From assembly GCF_900111455.1 (NCBI RefSeq), contig NZ_FOIE01000005.1, positions 124,001 to 188,000 of the forward strand: a stretch of 64,000 bases of DNA, in the 5' to 3' direction. Each line of letters opens with the position of its first letter. The stretch's first letter is position 1. Under the pieces are notes generated by a model that saw only the letters and a list, made by a program, of their open reading frames with translations, was not told the origin of the DNA and did not search any database. Origin of the DNA: Geodermatophilus poikilotrophus (GTDB lineage: Bacteria; Actinomycetota; Actinomycetes; Mycobacteriales; Geodermatophilaceae). This document shows positions 25,400 through 34,439 of the stretch, in pieces. Made by a program: the position numbers and the translations under genes.

Positions 25400-27208
25400 A
25401 TGACCCTCGACATGGCGAGTGCAGCACGCGCGGAGGCGGTCGCCCCGCAGAGGACCAGCCGACCGCTCCGGGCCTGGCAGCAGGCCGCCCTGGAGAAGTA
25501 CGAGCAGGAGTCCCCGAAGGACTTCCTGGTCACCGCGACCCCGGGCGCCGGCAAGACGACCTTCGCCCTGACCCTCGCGTCACGGCTGCTGCAGCGGCGC
25601 GAGGTCGCCCGCGTGGTCGTCGTCTGCCCGACCGACCACCTGCGCCTGCAGTGGGCCGACGCCGCCGACCGGATGGGCATCGTGCTCGACCCGGGGCTGA
25701 CCAACGCCGTCGGCCCGGTGCGCGCCGGCACCCAGGGCTACGTGACCACCTACGCGCAGGTCGCCGGCAAGCCGATGCTGCACGCGGCCCGCTCCACCGC
25801 GGTCAAGACGCTGGTCGTCCTCGACGAGGTGCACCACGCCGGTGACGGCCTCTCCTGGGGCGAGGCGGTCGAGGAGGCCTACGGCTTCGCTGCGCGCCGG
25901 CTGTGCCTCACCGGGACGCCGTTCCGCACCAAGCCCGACGAGCGCATCCCCTTCGTGCGGTACGAGGAGGACGGCTTCGAGGGTGACGACGGCGAGGGCG
26001 GCATGGGGCTGGTCAGCCGCGCCGACTACACCTACGGCTACAAGGAGGCGCTGGCCGACAACGTCGTCCGCCCGGTCGTCTTCGCCGCCTACACCGGGAC
26101 GTCGCGCTGGCGGAACTCCGCCGGCGAGGTGGTCGCCGCCTCGCTGTCCGAGGCCGGCACCCGCTCGGTGGAGATGCAGGCCTGGCGCACCGCGCTGGAC
26201 CCCAAGGGCCAGTGGGTGCCGCACGTCATCGCGGCCATGGACGACCGGATCACCCACCTGCGCGAGGAGGGCGGCATGCCCGACGCCGCCGGGCTGATCC
26301 TCGCCAGCGACCAGGACGACGCCCGCGCCTACGCCAAGATCGTCCGCCGGGTCACGGGCAAGGCGCCCGAGCTGATCCTCTCCGACGACCCCAAGGCGTC
26401 GAAGAAGATCGAGCGCTTCGCCACCGGCTCGGCCCGGATCGCGGTCTGCGTGCGGATGATCTCCGAGGGCGTCGACGTCCCGCGGGCCGCCGTCCTGGCC
26501 TGGATGACCTCCTACCGGACGCCGCTGTTCTTCGCCCAGGCCGTCGGCCGAGTGGTCCGCGCCCGGGCGTCGCACGAGTCGGCGACGGTGTTCCTCCCCG
26601 CCGTCCGGCCGCTGCTGGGCCTCGCCGCCTCGATGGAGGAGCAGCGCAACCACGTCATGCCGCCGCCGAAGACGGTGCAGGGCGACGAGCTGGACCTGGA
26701 GCCGCTGCCTCCCAAGGAGCGCGAGCCGGTCACCATGAAGCAGTTCGAGGCGCTGGAGGCCGACGCCCGGTTCGCGCACGTGCTGGCCAGCGGCACCGCG
26801 CACACCGGCGAGGGCCGGCCGGCCGCCGAGCCGCTCGCCGCCGAGGAGGAGGACTTCCTCGGCATCCCGGGCCTGCTGACCGCCGAGCAGACGGCGTCGC
26901 TGCTGGCCAAGCGGGACGACGAACTGCGGATCCGGATCGCCCAGCGCGCCCACTCCGACGACGACACCGGCGAGCTGCCGGTCGTCGAGGACCACCCCGA
27001 CGAGGACGACGCCGGCCGCTCCTGGCGCGACGCCGCCGAGCTCCGGCGGGAGGTCAACCGGCTCGTCGCCCGGGTCGCGGCCAAGACCTCCAGGCCACAC
27101 GGCGTGGTGCACACCGAGCTGCGCAAGGCCGTGCCCGGCCCGCCGTCGGCGTCGGCGTCGGTCGACGTCCTGCGCGCCCGTCGCGAGCGCCTCCGCACGA
27201 TGCTCTGA
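25400..27208 (+). CDS. DEAD/DEAH-box (SF2) helicase-like protein
   Basis: 602 residues. N-terminal RecA-like domain: Q-like region RPLRAWQQAALEKY, Walker A ATPGAGKTT (Lys52), VVCPTDHLRLQW, DEVHH (142-146) and LCLTGTPFR. The second domain has VCVRMISEGVDVPRAAVLAW and FFAQAVGRVVRAR (motif VI). The C-terminal third is charged and helical with no recognised domain. Similar lone helicases are found across Actinobacteria; the substrate is unknown. ATG 25400 follows AAGGCAGG; ATG 25415 is an alternative. The scar of broken genes lies directly upstream, so local rearrangement may have brought the gene here. Confidence 0.88.
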   Translation: MTLDMASAARAEAVAPQRTSRPLRAWQQAALEKYEQESPKDFLVTATPGAGKTTFALTLASRLLQRREVARVVVVCPTDHLRLQWADAADRMGIVLDPGLTNAVGPVRAGTQGYVTTYAQVAGKPMLHAARSTAVKTLVVLDEVHHAGDGLSWGEAVEEAYGFAARRLCLTGTPFRTKPDERIPFVRYEEDGFEGDDGEGGMGLVSRADYTYGYKEALADNVVRPVVFAAYTGTSRWRNSAGEVVAASLSEAGTRSVEMQAWRTALDPKGQWVPHVIAAMDDRITHLREEGGMPDAAGLILASDQDDARAYAKIVRRVTGKAPELILSDDPKASKKIERFATGSARIAVCVRMISEGVDVPRAAVLAWMTSYRTPLFFAQAVGRVVRARASHESATVFLPAVRPLLGLAASMEEQRNHVMPPPKTVQGDELDLEPLPPKEREPVTMKQFEALEADARFAHVLASGTAHTGEGRPAAEPLAAEEEDFLGIPGLLTAEQTASLLAKRDDELRIRIAQRAHSDDDTGELPVVEDHPDEDDAGRSWRDAAELRREVNRLVARVAAKTSRPHGVVHTELRKAVPGPPSASASVDVLRARRERLRTML

Positions 27209-27331
27209 GATCGCACTGCCGGTGTTCTTCGTGCGTTGCCGACGCTGCACGACCGGCGATCCACGAGGAGCGCCGGCGGTGCGGTGGCTACCGGGCCACG
27301 GCCGCGGGGGCGAGCACGACCGCGCCCGGGG

Positions 27332-30283
27332 TCAACCCGGAGCCGGGGTGAGCAGCCCGCGGGCGGCCGCGAGGGCCACCGCCTCGGTGCGCCCGCCCGC
27401 GCCCAGCTTGGCCAGGATCCGGCTGACGTGGACGCTCGCCGTCTTCTCGCTCATGTAGAGCTCCGCGCCGATCTGCCGGTTGGTGCGGCCCTGGGCCAGC
27501 AGCCGCAGCACCTCGGCCTCCCGGGGCGTGAACACCGCGGCTGCCCCGGGCACCCGGCCCACCCCGGGCAGGTCCAGTCGCCCCCGCCGGGCCAGGGCGG
27601 TGACCGCCGACCGCAGCGGCGTCGCACCGAGCCGGGTGGCGACCTCCGCGGCCGCCCGCAGGTGGTCCTCCGCAGCCGCCCGGTCGCCGACCGCCAGCAG
27701 CGCCTCGGCCAGCCGCCAGCGCGACCGGGCCTGCTCGTAGACGTGCCCGTAGCCGAAGGCGTCGACCGCGGCTCGCCACAGCTCCGGTGCCGCGCGGCCG
27801 GCCAGCCGTGCTGCCTCGGCCTCGACCCGGGCCTGCCAGGCGACCGCCTCCACGCCGAACGGCCCGACGCCGCGCAGGTGGTCCACCACCGCCGCGCGGG
27901 CCTGGGCCACGAGCTCCTCCCCTGCGTCGACCCAGCGCCGCACGCCCGCGTCGTCGGCCTGCAGGCGGGCAGCCGCGGCGGCGTCGCCGACCGGGGCCAG
28001 CGCGGTCGCGACCAGCCGGAGGACGGCCAGCCGGTCGACGTCCCAGTACGTCCGCACCTGCCGCACGGCTGCCCGGGCGCGCTCCACGGCCGTCCCGGCG
28101 TCCCCCGCCCAGGCAGCGAGGTCGATCTCCGCCCCGGCCGCCGCCAGCAGCAGCAGGACGTGCGCGTCCAGCCGGTCGGTCAGCCCGCGCGCCCAGACCA
28201 CCCGCTCGGCGGCCGACGGGTCCCCGCGGCCGACCTGCACCAGCAGTCCGGCGGCGCGCACGTGCGCGGCCATCTCGGGCACGCGCGCCAGCCGGTCGGC
28301 CAGCTCCAGGCTGCCGTCCCAGTCCCCCGCGACGTAGCGGGCGGACACGCCCAGGTGGCGCAGCTCGGCGCCGTAGAAGGACCACTCGACCCCGAGCTCG
28401 GCCGCCCGGGTGAGCGCCTCCTCGACCCAGCGGAGCGTCGCGGCGACGTCCCCGGCCTCGTAGGGGACGACGGCGAGGTTGAACAGCACCCGCAGCTCGA
28501 CGTCGGTGTCGCCTGACCGCCGGGCCCGCACGAGGGCCTCCTCGAGCCGCCCGGCCAGGTCGCTCCCGCCCCGCATCCGGGCCAGCGAGACCGCGGTGTC
28601 GGCCCAGGCGCTGTCCAGGCCGAGCGCGTCGGCGGCGGCCAGCGCCTCGTCGGCCGCCGCGTCGGCCTCCGCCCGGCGGCCCAGCGACCAGCTGGTGCGC
28701 GCGTGGGTGGCCGCGGCCCAGGTGCGCACGGCGGACGGCGGGTCGGCCGGCGCCAGCGCCATCGCCCGGCTGCTCTCCCGGTAGGCCGCGGCCTGGTCCT
28801 CGATCCGGCCCAGCGCCTGGGCCAGCCGGTAGTGCACCCGCGCGCGCTCGATCGGGTCGCCGTCCGGGCCGAGCAGGGTGAGCGCCGAGCGGATCAGCGC
28901 CACGGCCCGCTGCGGCTCCCCCGCGGTGCGGGCGGCGGCCGCGCTGTCGAGCAGCAGCGCCGGCTGGTCCCGTCCCGCGCGGGCGGCCGCGTCGGGCACC
29001 GCCGCCCACAGCGCCAGCGCCGCCTCCAGGTGCTGGAGCTGCTCGGCGGGCGCACCGGCCCGGCACGCCTCGGCCGCCGCCTCCAGCGACGCGGAGAACG
29101 CGCCGGCGAGGTCGTTGCTGGCGCGGGCGTGGTGCGCCAGCTCCGCGGCGGTCCCGGCGCCGGGGTTCCCGGCGAGGTACCGGGCGGTCGTGGCGTGCAG
29201 CCGCACCCGCTCGCCGGGCAGCAGGTCGGCCAGGACCGCCTCGCGCAGCAGGGCGTGCCGGAACCGGTAGCGGCCGTCGTCGGAGACCACGAGCAGGTGG
29301 TGGTGGACCGCCTCGGCCAGCGCGGCGTCCAGCTCGGCCGGTGGCAGGCCGCTGACCGCGGCGACCAGGTCGTGCCGCACCCGCCGGCCCGCGACGGCGG
29401 CCACCCGCAGCACCTGCTGGGCCGCCTCGCCGAGCTGCTCGACCCGCGCCAGCAGCACGTCGGTCAGCCCCATCGGCAGCGTCTCCCCGGCGAGGCCCGC
29501 CGCGAGCAGCTCCTCGGCGTAGAAGGCGTTGCCCTCGGCCCGGGCGACGACGTCCTCGACGGTTCGGTCGGGCACGTCGGCGGCCAGGCTGCGCACCAGC
29601 TCACCCACGGCGGCGTCCGGGAGGGGCGCCAGCTCCAGCCGCTCGACCAGGGGCAGCCGCACCAGCTCGGCCAGCAGCGGGCGCAGCGGGTGGCGGCGGT
29701 GCAGGTCGTCGGAGCGGTAGGAGGCGACGAGGGCGACCGGCTCCTCGGACAGCCGGGCGAGCAGGTAGCGCAGCAGGTCACGGCTGGAGCGGTCGGCCCA
29801 GTGCACGTCCTCGAGGACCACGAGCAGCGGGGTCTCCGCCGCCAGCTCGCCCAGCAGCGCCGCCACCGACTCGAACAGCTGCAGCCGCCCGCCGTCGGCG
29901 ACGGGACGGCGGGCCAGCGGCCGGCCGAGGTCGGCGGCGTCCCCCGCCGGCAGCTCGGGGACGGCCGGGGCGCCCCGCCCGGACAGCAGCGCCGGCAGCC
30001 CGGGCTGCCCCGACCCGGCGGCCACCCCGCGGAGCAGGTCGACGAAGGGCAGGTAGGGCAGGCCGACGTCGCCGAGGTCGACGCAGTGCCCGGTCAGGAC
30101 GCGCAGGCCGCGCTCGGCCGCGCGGCCGGCCAGCTCGTCCAGCAACCGGGTCTTGCCGACACCGGCGTCACCGGCGAGGAGCACCGCGGAGGGGTGCCCC
30201 TCCCGGGCGCGGTCGACCACGGCGAGCAGCCGGGCGAGCTCGGCCTCCCGGCCCACCAGCGGTCGGTCGTCCCACTGCGGCAC
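27332..30283 (-). CDS. large ATP-binding LuxR-family (LAL/MalT-like) regulator
   Basis: 983 residues. N-terminal AAA-type ATPase: RPLVGREAELARL, Walker A LAGDAGVGKTRLLDELA (Lys44), Walker B LLVVLEDVHWADRSSRDLL. A long Ala-rich TPR-like middle region follows, and a C-terminal LuxR helix-turn-helix (FTPREAEVLRLLAQGRTNRQIGAELYMSEKTASVHVSRILAKLG). LAL proteins are activators that respond to small molecules. No obvious target gene is adjacent: it converges with the helicase gene and has palindromic repeats upstream. GTG 30283 has CACGAT 7 bases upstream (leaderless-like). Confidence 0.92.
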   Translation of the reverse strand: MPQWDDRPLVGREAELARLLAVVDRAREGHPSAVLLAGDAGVGKTRLLDELAGRAAERGLRVLTGHCVDLGDVGLPYLPFVDLLRGVAAGSGQPGLPALLSGRGAPAVPELPAGDAADLGRPLARRPVADGGRLQLFESVAALLGELAAETPLLVVLEDVHWADRSSRDLLRYLLARLSEEPVALVASYRSDDLHRRHPLRPLLAELVRLPLVERLELAPLPDAAVGELVRSLAADVPDRTVEDVVARAEGNAFYAEELLAAGLAGETLPMGLTDVLLARVEQLGEAAQQVLRVAAVAGRRVRHDLVAAVSGLPPAELDAALAEAVHHHLLVVSDDGRYRFRHALLREAVLADLLPGERVRLHATTARYLAGNPGAGTAAELAHHARASNDLAGAFSASLEAAAEACRAGAPAEQLQHLEAALALWAAVPDAAARAGRDQPALLLDSAAAARTAGEPQRAVALIRSALTLLGPDGDPIERARVHYRLAQALGRIEDQAAAYRESSRAMALAPADPPSAVRTWAAATHARTSWSLGRRAEADAAADEALAAADALGLDSAWADTAVSLARMRGGSDLAGRLEEALVRARRSGDTDVELRVLFNLAVVPYEAGDVAATLRWVEEALTRAAELGVEWSFYGAELRHLGVSARYVAGDWDGSLELADRLARVPEMAAHVRAAGLLVQVGRGDPSAAERVVWARGLTDRLDAHVLLLLAAAGAEIDLAAWAGDAGTAVERARAAVRQVRTYWDVDRLAVLRLVATALAPVGDAAAAARLQADDAGVRRWVDAGEELVAQARAAVVDHLRGVGPFGVEAVAWQARVEAEAARLAGRAAPELWRAAVDAFGYGHVYEQARSRWRLAEALLAVGDRAAAEDHLRAAAEVATRLGATPLRSAVTALARRGRLDLPGVGRVPGAAAVFTPREAEVLRLLAQGRTNRQIGAELYMSEKTASVHVSRILAKLGAGGRTEAVALAAARGLLTPAPG

Positions 30284-30300
30284 GGTGCCGATCGTGGCAC

Positions 30301-30394
30301 GGCCCCCTGCAGGGCACCGCCGCGAGTCTGCGAGCGGTGGGGGGCAGGGGGTCCTTTCGCTGCCCCCCACCACTTGCAGTGGGGAGGAGGAGGT
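30301..30394 (+). repeat. 54-bp palindromic element, TGC-arm variant, plus extra right half
   Basis: GGCCCCCTGC (30301-30310) pairs with GCAGGGGGTCC (30344-30354); total length is again 54. Compared with the TCC-arm copies, both arms changed together and still pair. A second right half (GTGGGGAGGAGGAGGTCC) follows up to 30394, 7 bases from the next minus-strand stop. Confidence 0.8.
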
Positions 30395-30400
30395 CCTCCT

Positions 30401-30529
30401 TCAGCTCGCCCGCCGGGTCCGGCGGGGAGTCCAGCCGTGCCGGCGGGTGCGGGTGCCGCGGCCCAGCTGCTGCAGCACCTCGCGGCGGTAGGCGAGCTCG
30501 GCCTCGAGTCCGGGGTTGGGGTAGGTCAC
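30401..30529 (-). CDS. very small basic protein, function unknown
   Basis: 42 residues, TYPNPGLEAELAYRREVLQQL followed by an Arg-rich tail. GTG 30529 has AGGAG at a good 6-7 base spacing, and the repeat element follows its stop as for real genes here. No family recognised. Too short for certainty. Confidence 0.5.
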   Translation of the reverse strand: MTYPNPGLEAELAYRREVLQQLGRGTRTRRHGWTPRRTRRAS

Positions 30530-30649
30530 GACCGTCTCCTGTCGTCGGTGTCGATGACGACGACGGTCGTGCTGAGGGGGAGCCCCCGGCATCGGGCGGT
30601 CGGGCAGACCTGCGGCCCCCGATACCGGCTGAGGCCCCTCAGCCGGTCC

Positions 30650-31954
30650 TCAGCGCAGCTCGGTGCCCTTGGTCTCCCGCAGGGTGAGGATGACGGCGAA
30701 CGCGATCGCGGCTCCCACCGCCACGTACCAGAAGAACCACAGCGGGTGCCCGGCCCCGGACAGCCAGGTGATCACCAGCGGGGCCGTGCCGCCGAACGTG
30801 GCGACGGTCAGGTTGTACCAGGAGCCGATGCCGATGGCGCGCAGCTCCGTGGGGAACAGCTCGCTCATGATCGCCGGGGCGATCGACGCCATGAGCGCGT
30901 AGAGCCCGAGGCCGGTGCAGAAGACGACGATGAGCGAGAACAGGTTGTCGCGGACCAGGAAGGACAGCGGCACGATCAGCACGGCCATCGCGCCCGACCA
31001 GATCAGCAGCTGCGGCTTGCGGCCGATGTGGTCCGAGAGCTTCCCGAAGGGGTAGCACAGCGCGACGAACAGCGCGGTGCCGATCGACAGCGCGATGAAG
31101 ACGTCGGTCTTGTCGGCGCCGCGGAAGGTGATCGCGAACGGCGTCAGCGCGCTGAAGAACGTGTAGTACGACAGCGTCGACAGCAGCGTGAACGCGCACA
31201 GCTGCACCACGGCCTTCGGGTGGTGCTTGATCGTCTGCAGCAGCGGGTGCTTCGTCGCACGGGCCTTCTCCGCGTTCTCCTCGAACTGCTCGGTCTCGAC
31301 CAGCGACCGGCGCAGCCACATGCCGACCAGGCCGAGCACGCCGCCGATGAAGAAGGCGATCCGCCAGCCCCAGGACTCCAGCTGGTCCTGGCTCAGGACG
31401 CTGGTCAGCACCACACCGAGCAGCGAGGCGGCCAGCAGCGCCGATCCGGTGGAGATGTAGAAGAACGACGAGTACCGGCCGCGGTGGGCCGGCGGGGCGA
31501 TCTCACCCAGGTAGGCCGAGGCGTTGGAGACCTCCCCGCCGAGGGACATGCCCTGCGCGATGCGCGCCAGCAGCAGCAGGACCGGCGCCAGCCAGCCCAC
31601 CTGCTCGTAGGTGGGCAGGATCGCGATGACCATCGAGCCGCCGGCCATCAGCAGGATGGTCAGCAGCATCCCGGCCTTGCGGCCGCGGAGGTCGGCGAAG
31701 CGGCCGAGCAGGATGCCGCCCAGCGGCCGGAAGAAGAAGGCCAGCGCGTACGTCGACGTCGCCCCGATCAGGGCGAGCGCCTCGTTCTCGGCCGGGAAGA
31801 ACTGGCCGGCGAAGAAGACGACGAAGGTCGCGTAGACCGTCCAGTCGAACCACTCGACCGCGTTGCCGATGCTGGCCGAGACGAGCGTCTTGACCGGTAG
31901 CCGGTGCCGCTCCTCGGTCGTCGTGCCGGGACCCTGCTGCACTGCGCCTGCCAT
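30650..31954 (-). CDS. MHS-family MFS symporter (metabolite:H+)
   Basis: 434 residues, 12 transmembrane segments. ASIGNAVEWFDWTVYATFVVFFAGQFFP at the N-terminus and FFFRPLGGILLGRFADLRGRKAGM in loop 2-3 are signatures of the metabolite:proton symporter family (ProP, KgtP, ShiA). ARIAQGMSLGGEVSNASAYLGEIAPPAHRGRYSSF is the other conserved stretch. It imports an organic acid, betaine-like or aromatic solute; which one cannot be told. ATG 31954 follows a GGTGGGG stretch. Monocistronic. Confidence 0.93.
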   Translation of the reverse strand: MAGAVQQGPGTTTEERHRLPVKTLVSASIGNAVEWFDWTVYATFVVFFAGQFFPAENEALALIGATSTYALAFFFRPLGGILLGRFADLRGRKAGMLLTILLMAGGSMVIAILPTYEQVGWLAPVLLLLARIAQGMSLGGEVSNASAYLGEIAPPAHRGRYSSFFYISTGSALLAASLLGVVLTSVLSQDQLESWGWRIAFFIGGVLGLVGMWLRRSLVETEQFEENAEKARATKHPLLQTIKHHPKAVVQLCAFTLLSTLSYYTFFSALTPFAITFRGADKTDVFIALSIGTALFVALCYPFGKLSDHIGRKPQLLIWSGAMAVLIVPLSFLVRDNLFSLIVVFCTGLGLYALMASIAPAIMSELFPTELRAIGIGSWYNLTVATFGGTAPLVITWLSGAGHPLWFFWYVAVGAAIAFAVILTLRETKGTELR

Positions 31955-32259
31955 GGGAACCCCACCGATCGTCCGGTTTGCTGGACGGCATCGACCGTAA
32001 GGGGGGCGCGGCACGACGGCACGCCGAAGCTGCACGAGGGTCCGGACCGGGCGACGGCCGCCTCGCGGCGAGATGCACAACGCGGCTCCAGGCCCCCGAC
32101 CGGAGTCGGGGCGGTGGTCCGTGAAGGCGTAACCAAATGGCACCCGGGGGCACGATGCACCCGGCCCGGACGCTCTCGACGCTACCCCCGCCGGAGCGCC
32201 GTCACACGGGCCGGGGCGGGTGACTTCGGCCCCTCCCGGACCCGTGCCAGACTCCGCCC
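31955..32259. other. 305-base intergenic region, divergent promoters
   Basis: No gene is seen. The right end has CAGACT (32248-32253), 6 bases before GTG 32260, a likely leaderless -10 for the peptidase gene. The left half should hold the symporter promoter and 5' leader; an A/T-richer stretch (GTAACCAAATGGCAC, about 32127-32141) is unusual for the region but was not assigned. Confidence 0.5.
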
Positions 32260-33531
32260 GTGGCAGACCTGACCGCCGTCGAGGCGCGCGTGCTGTCCGC
32301 CGTCGACGCGGCCTGGGCGGTCTCCCGGCTGCGCGACCTGGTGGCCGTCCCCTCGGTCGGCGGCACGGCCGCGGAGTGCGAGGTGCAGCACCTGGTCGGT
32401 GACTGGCTGGAGGAGCTGGGCTGCGCCGTCGACCGCTGGCCGATCGACCTCGCCGCCGCGGCCACGGCGCCCGACGCCCCCGGTCAGGAGGTCGAGCGGA
32501 CCGAGGCGTGGGGCGTGGTCGGCACCGCCCCGGCCGCGGAGGACGGCCTGCCGGCGCTCGTCCTCTCCGGCCACACCGACGTCGTCCCGCCCGGGGACCG
32601 CGCCCGGTGGCCGGCCGACCCGTTCGACCCGCGGGTCGCGGGCGGCGCCGTCCACGGCCGCGGGGCCTGCGACATGAAGGCCGGTGTCGCCGCCGCCCTC
32701 GCCGCGCTCTCCGCCGTCCGGACGGCGGGGGTGCGGCTGGCCCGGCCGGTCGCGGTGCACGCCGTGGTCGGCGAGGAGGACGGCGGGCTCGGCGCCTGGG
32801 CGACGCTGCGGCGCGGGCACCGGGGCGAGGTGTGCGTCATCCCCGAGCCGACCGCCGGCGCGGTCGTCACCGCCAACGCCGGCGCCCTGACCTTCCGGCT
32901 GGAGGTGACCGGGCACGCCGCGCACGCCGCCCACCGCGACCGCGGGGTCAGCGCGGTCGTGCTGTTCGAGCGGGTGCACGTCGGGCTGCGCGCGTTCGAG
33001 GCGGAGCGGCAGCAGGATGCCGACCCGCGCTTCGGCGGCGCCCCCCACCCGTACGGCATCAACATCGGGCGGGTGCAGGCCGGGGACTGGGCCAGCTCGG
33101 TGCCCGACCGGCTGGTCGCCGACGGCCGCTACGGCGTCCGCCTGGGTGAGGACGTCGCCACGGCGCGGGCCGCCTTCGAGGCCCGGCTGGCCGACGTCTG
33201 CGCCGCCGACCCGTGGCTGGCCGAGCACCCGGTGCGCCTGACCTGGACCGGCGGCGCCTTCGCCAGCGGCTCGCTGCCCGGCGGGCACCCGCTGCTGCCC
33301 GCCGTCCAGCGCGCGGTGGCCGACACCGGCGCCGGGGTGCCGCCCGAGCGGGCCATCCCCGCAGGCAGCGACCTTCGGCTCTACGCCGCAGCCGGGGTGC
33401 CGACCCTGCACTACGGCCCCGGCGACCTGCACCTGGCGCACGGACCGCTGGAGCGGGTGCCGGTCGACGAGCTGGTCACCGCGGCACGGGCGTTCGCGCT
33501 GCTGACCCTGCGCACGTGCGGGGTGGCATGA
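32260..33531 (+). CDS. M20 family metallopeptidase (ArgE/DapE-like deacylase)
   Basis: 423 residues, two-zinc amidohydrolase of the ArgE/DapE/ACY1 group. Metal ligands and catalysts are in place: SGHTDVVPPGD (His105, Asp107), GACDMKAG (Asp138), GEEDGG (Glu172 catalytic, Glu173), PEPT, and a C-terminal LHLAHGPLERVP with the last histidine. A dimerisation domain lies in the middle. Not part of an arginine or lysine operon, so the substrate (N-acyl amino acid or dipeptide) is open. Leaderless GTG start. Coupled by an ATGA overlap to the HD gene. Confidence 0.92.
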   Translation: MADLTAVEARVLSAVDAAWAVSRLRDLVAVPSVGGTAAECEVQHLVGDWLEELGCAVDRWPIDLAAAATAPDAPGQEVERTEAWGVVGTAPAAEDGLPALVLSGHTDVVPPGDRARWPADPFDPRVAGGAVHGRGACDMKAGVAAALAALSAVRTAGVRLARPVAVHAVVGEEDGGLGAWATLRRGHRGEVCVIPEPTAGAVVTANAGALTFRLEVTGHAAHAAHRDRGVSAVVLFERVHVGLRAFEAERQQDADPRFGGAPHPYGINIGRVQAGDWASSVPDRLVADGRYGVRLGEDVATARAAFEARLADVCAADPWLAEHPVRLTWTGGAFASGSLPGGHPLLPAVQRAVADTGAGVPPERAIPAGSDLRLYAAAGVPTLHYGPGDLHLAHGPLERVPVDELVTAARAFALLTLRTCGVA

Positions 33532-34157
33532 CGCTCGTGGGCTTCGAGGCGTGGGCGGAGCTGGCCGGGGACTCCCCCACCTCCCGCACCGAGTGGGCCG
33601 CCGTCGTCGCCGCGTGGGGCGAGCCGCACCGCCGCTACCACGACCTCGGGCACCTGGCCGCCGTCCTCGGACTGGTGGGTGAGCTGGCCGGCGCCGCGAC
33701 CGACCCCGACGCGGTGCGGCTGGCCGCCTGGTACCACGACGTCGTCTACGACCCCCGCCGCACCGACAACGAGGTGGTCAGCGCCGAGCGGGCGCGCGCC
33801 GGCCTGCGGGGGCTGGTGCCGCCGGAGCGGGTGGAGGAGGTGGCCCGGCTGGTGCTGCTCACCGCTGGGCACGACCCGGCGCCGGACGACCCGAACGGTG
33901 CGGTGCTGTGCGACGCCGACCTGGCGGTGCTCGCCGGCCCGCCGGAGGCCTACGCCGGCTACGCCTCGGCGGTGCGCGAGGAGTACGGGCACCTGTCCGA
34001 CGCCGAGTTCACCGCGGGGCGCACCGCCGTCCTCGAGCAGCTGCTGGCGCTGCCAGCGCTGTACCGGCTGCCGGCCGTCGCCGCCGAGTGGACGCCGCGG
34101 GCGCGGGCCAACCTCGCCGCCGAGCTCAGCCTGCTACGGCGCCGCGCCTCTTCTTGA
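33528..34157 (+). CDS. HD-domain phosphohydrolase-like protein
   Basis: 209 residues. HRRYHDLGHL, LAAWYHDVVYDP and CDADLAVLAG provide the H...HD...D ligands of the HD metal-dependent phosphohydrolase superfamily, in the short stand-alone type. The ATG overlaps the peptidase stop (ATGA). Its last 32 bases overlap the convergent DUF4031 gene. Substrate unknown. Confidence 0.88.
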   Translation: MTLVGFEAWAELAGDSPTSRTEWAAVVAAWGEPHRRYHDLGHLAAVLGLVGELAGAATDPDAVRLAAWYHDVVYDPRRTDNEVVSAERARAGLRGLVPPERVEEVARLVLLTAGHDPAPDDPNGAVLCDADLAVLAGPPEAYAGYASAVREEYGHLSDAEFTAGRTAVLEQLLALPALYRLPAVAAEWTPRARANLAAELSLLRRRASS

Positions 34158-34404
34158 GCCGCAGACCCGCTCCCACCAGCCGGGCCAGCAGCTCCCGCCC
34201 GCCGACCGGCTCGGCTCCGGCGGCCACCGCGACCTCGTAGAGCTCGTCGGGGACGTCGTAGTGGTCGCCCTGGAACGCCCGCCGTGGGATGCCGAGCTCC
34301 GTGGCGACGAAGGCGTGCAGCTCGTCGTAGGAGACGTCGCTGACCAGGTGCGACCAGCGCCGTCCTCGCCAGGGCCACACCGGGGGGTCGATCAGCACCG
34401 CCAC
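34126..34404 (-). CDS. DUF4031 domain protein
   Basis: 92 residues: MAVLIDPPVWPWRGRRWSHLVSDVSYDELHAFV and LGIPRRAFQGDHYDVPDE are typical for DUF4031, a small conserved family of unknown function. It ends inside the HD gene (32-base tail-to-tail overlap). GTG 34404 with CAGACT 6 bases upstream is probably leaderless. Confidence 0.85.
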   Translation of the reverse strand: MAVLIDPPVWPWRGRRWSHLVSDVSYDELHAFVATELGIPRRAFQGDHYDVPDELYEVAVAAGAEPVGGRELLARLVGAGLRLKKRRGAVAG

Positions 34405-34439
34405 GGCGACAGTCTGCCCGCGGCACTAACGTCCTGCCG
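34405..34439. promoter_or_regulatory. 35-base divergent leaderless promoter pair
   Basis: Leftward CAGACT (complement of 34411-34416) stands 6 bases from GTG 34404; rightward TAACGT (34427-34432) stands 7 bases from GTG 34440. The two -10 hexamers are 10 bases apart, so the two polymerases should exclude each other. Confidence 0.5.

Noticed and set aside
30650..31954. Operon of the small basic ORF with the MHS symporter
   Set aside because: The small gene has its own ribosome binding site 120 bases downstream of the symporter stop; co-transcription is possible but nothing in sequence or spacing supports a functional link.
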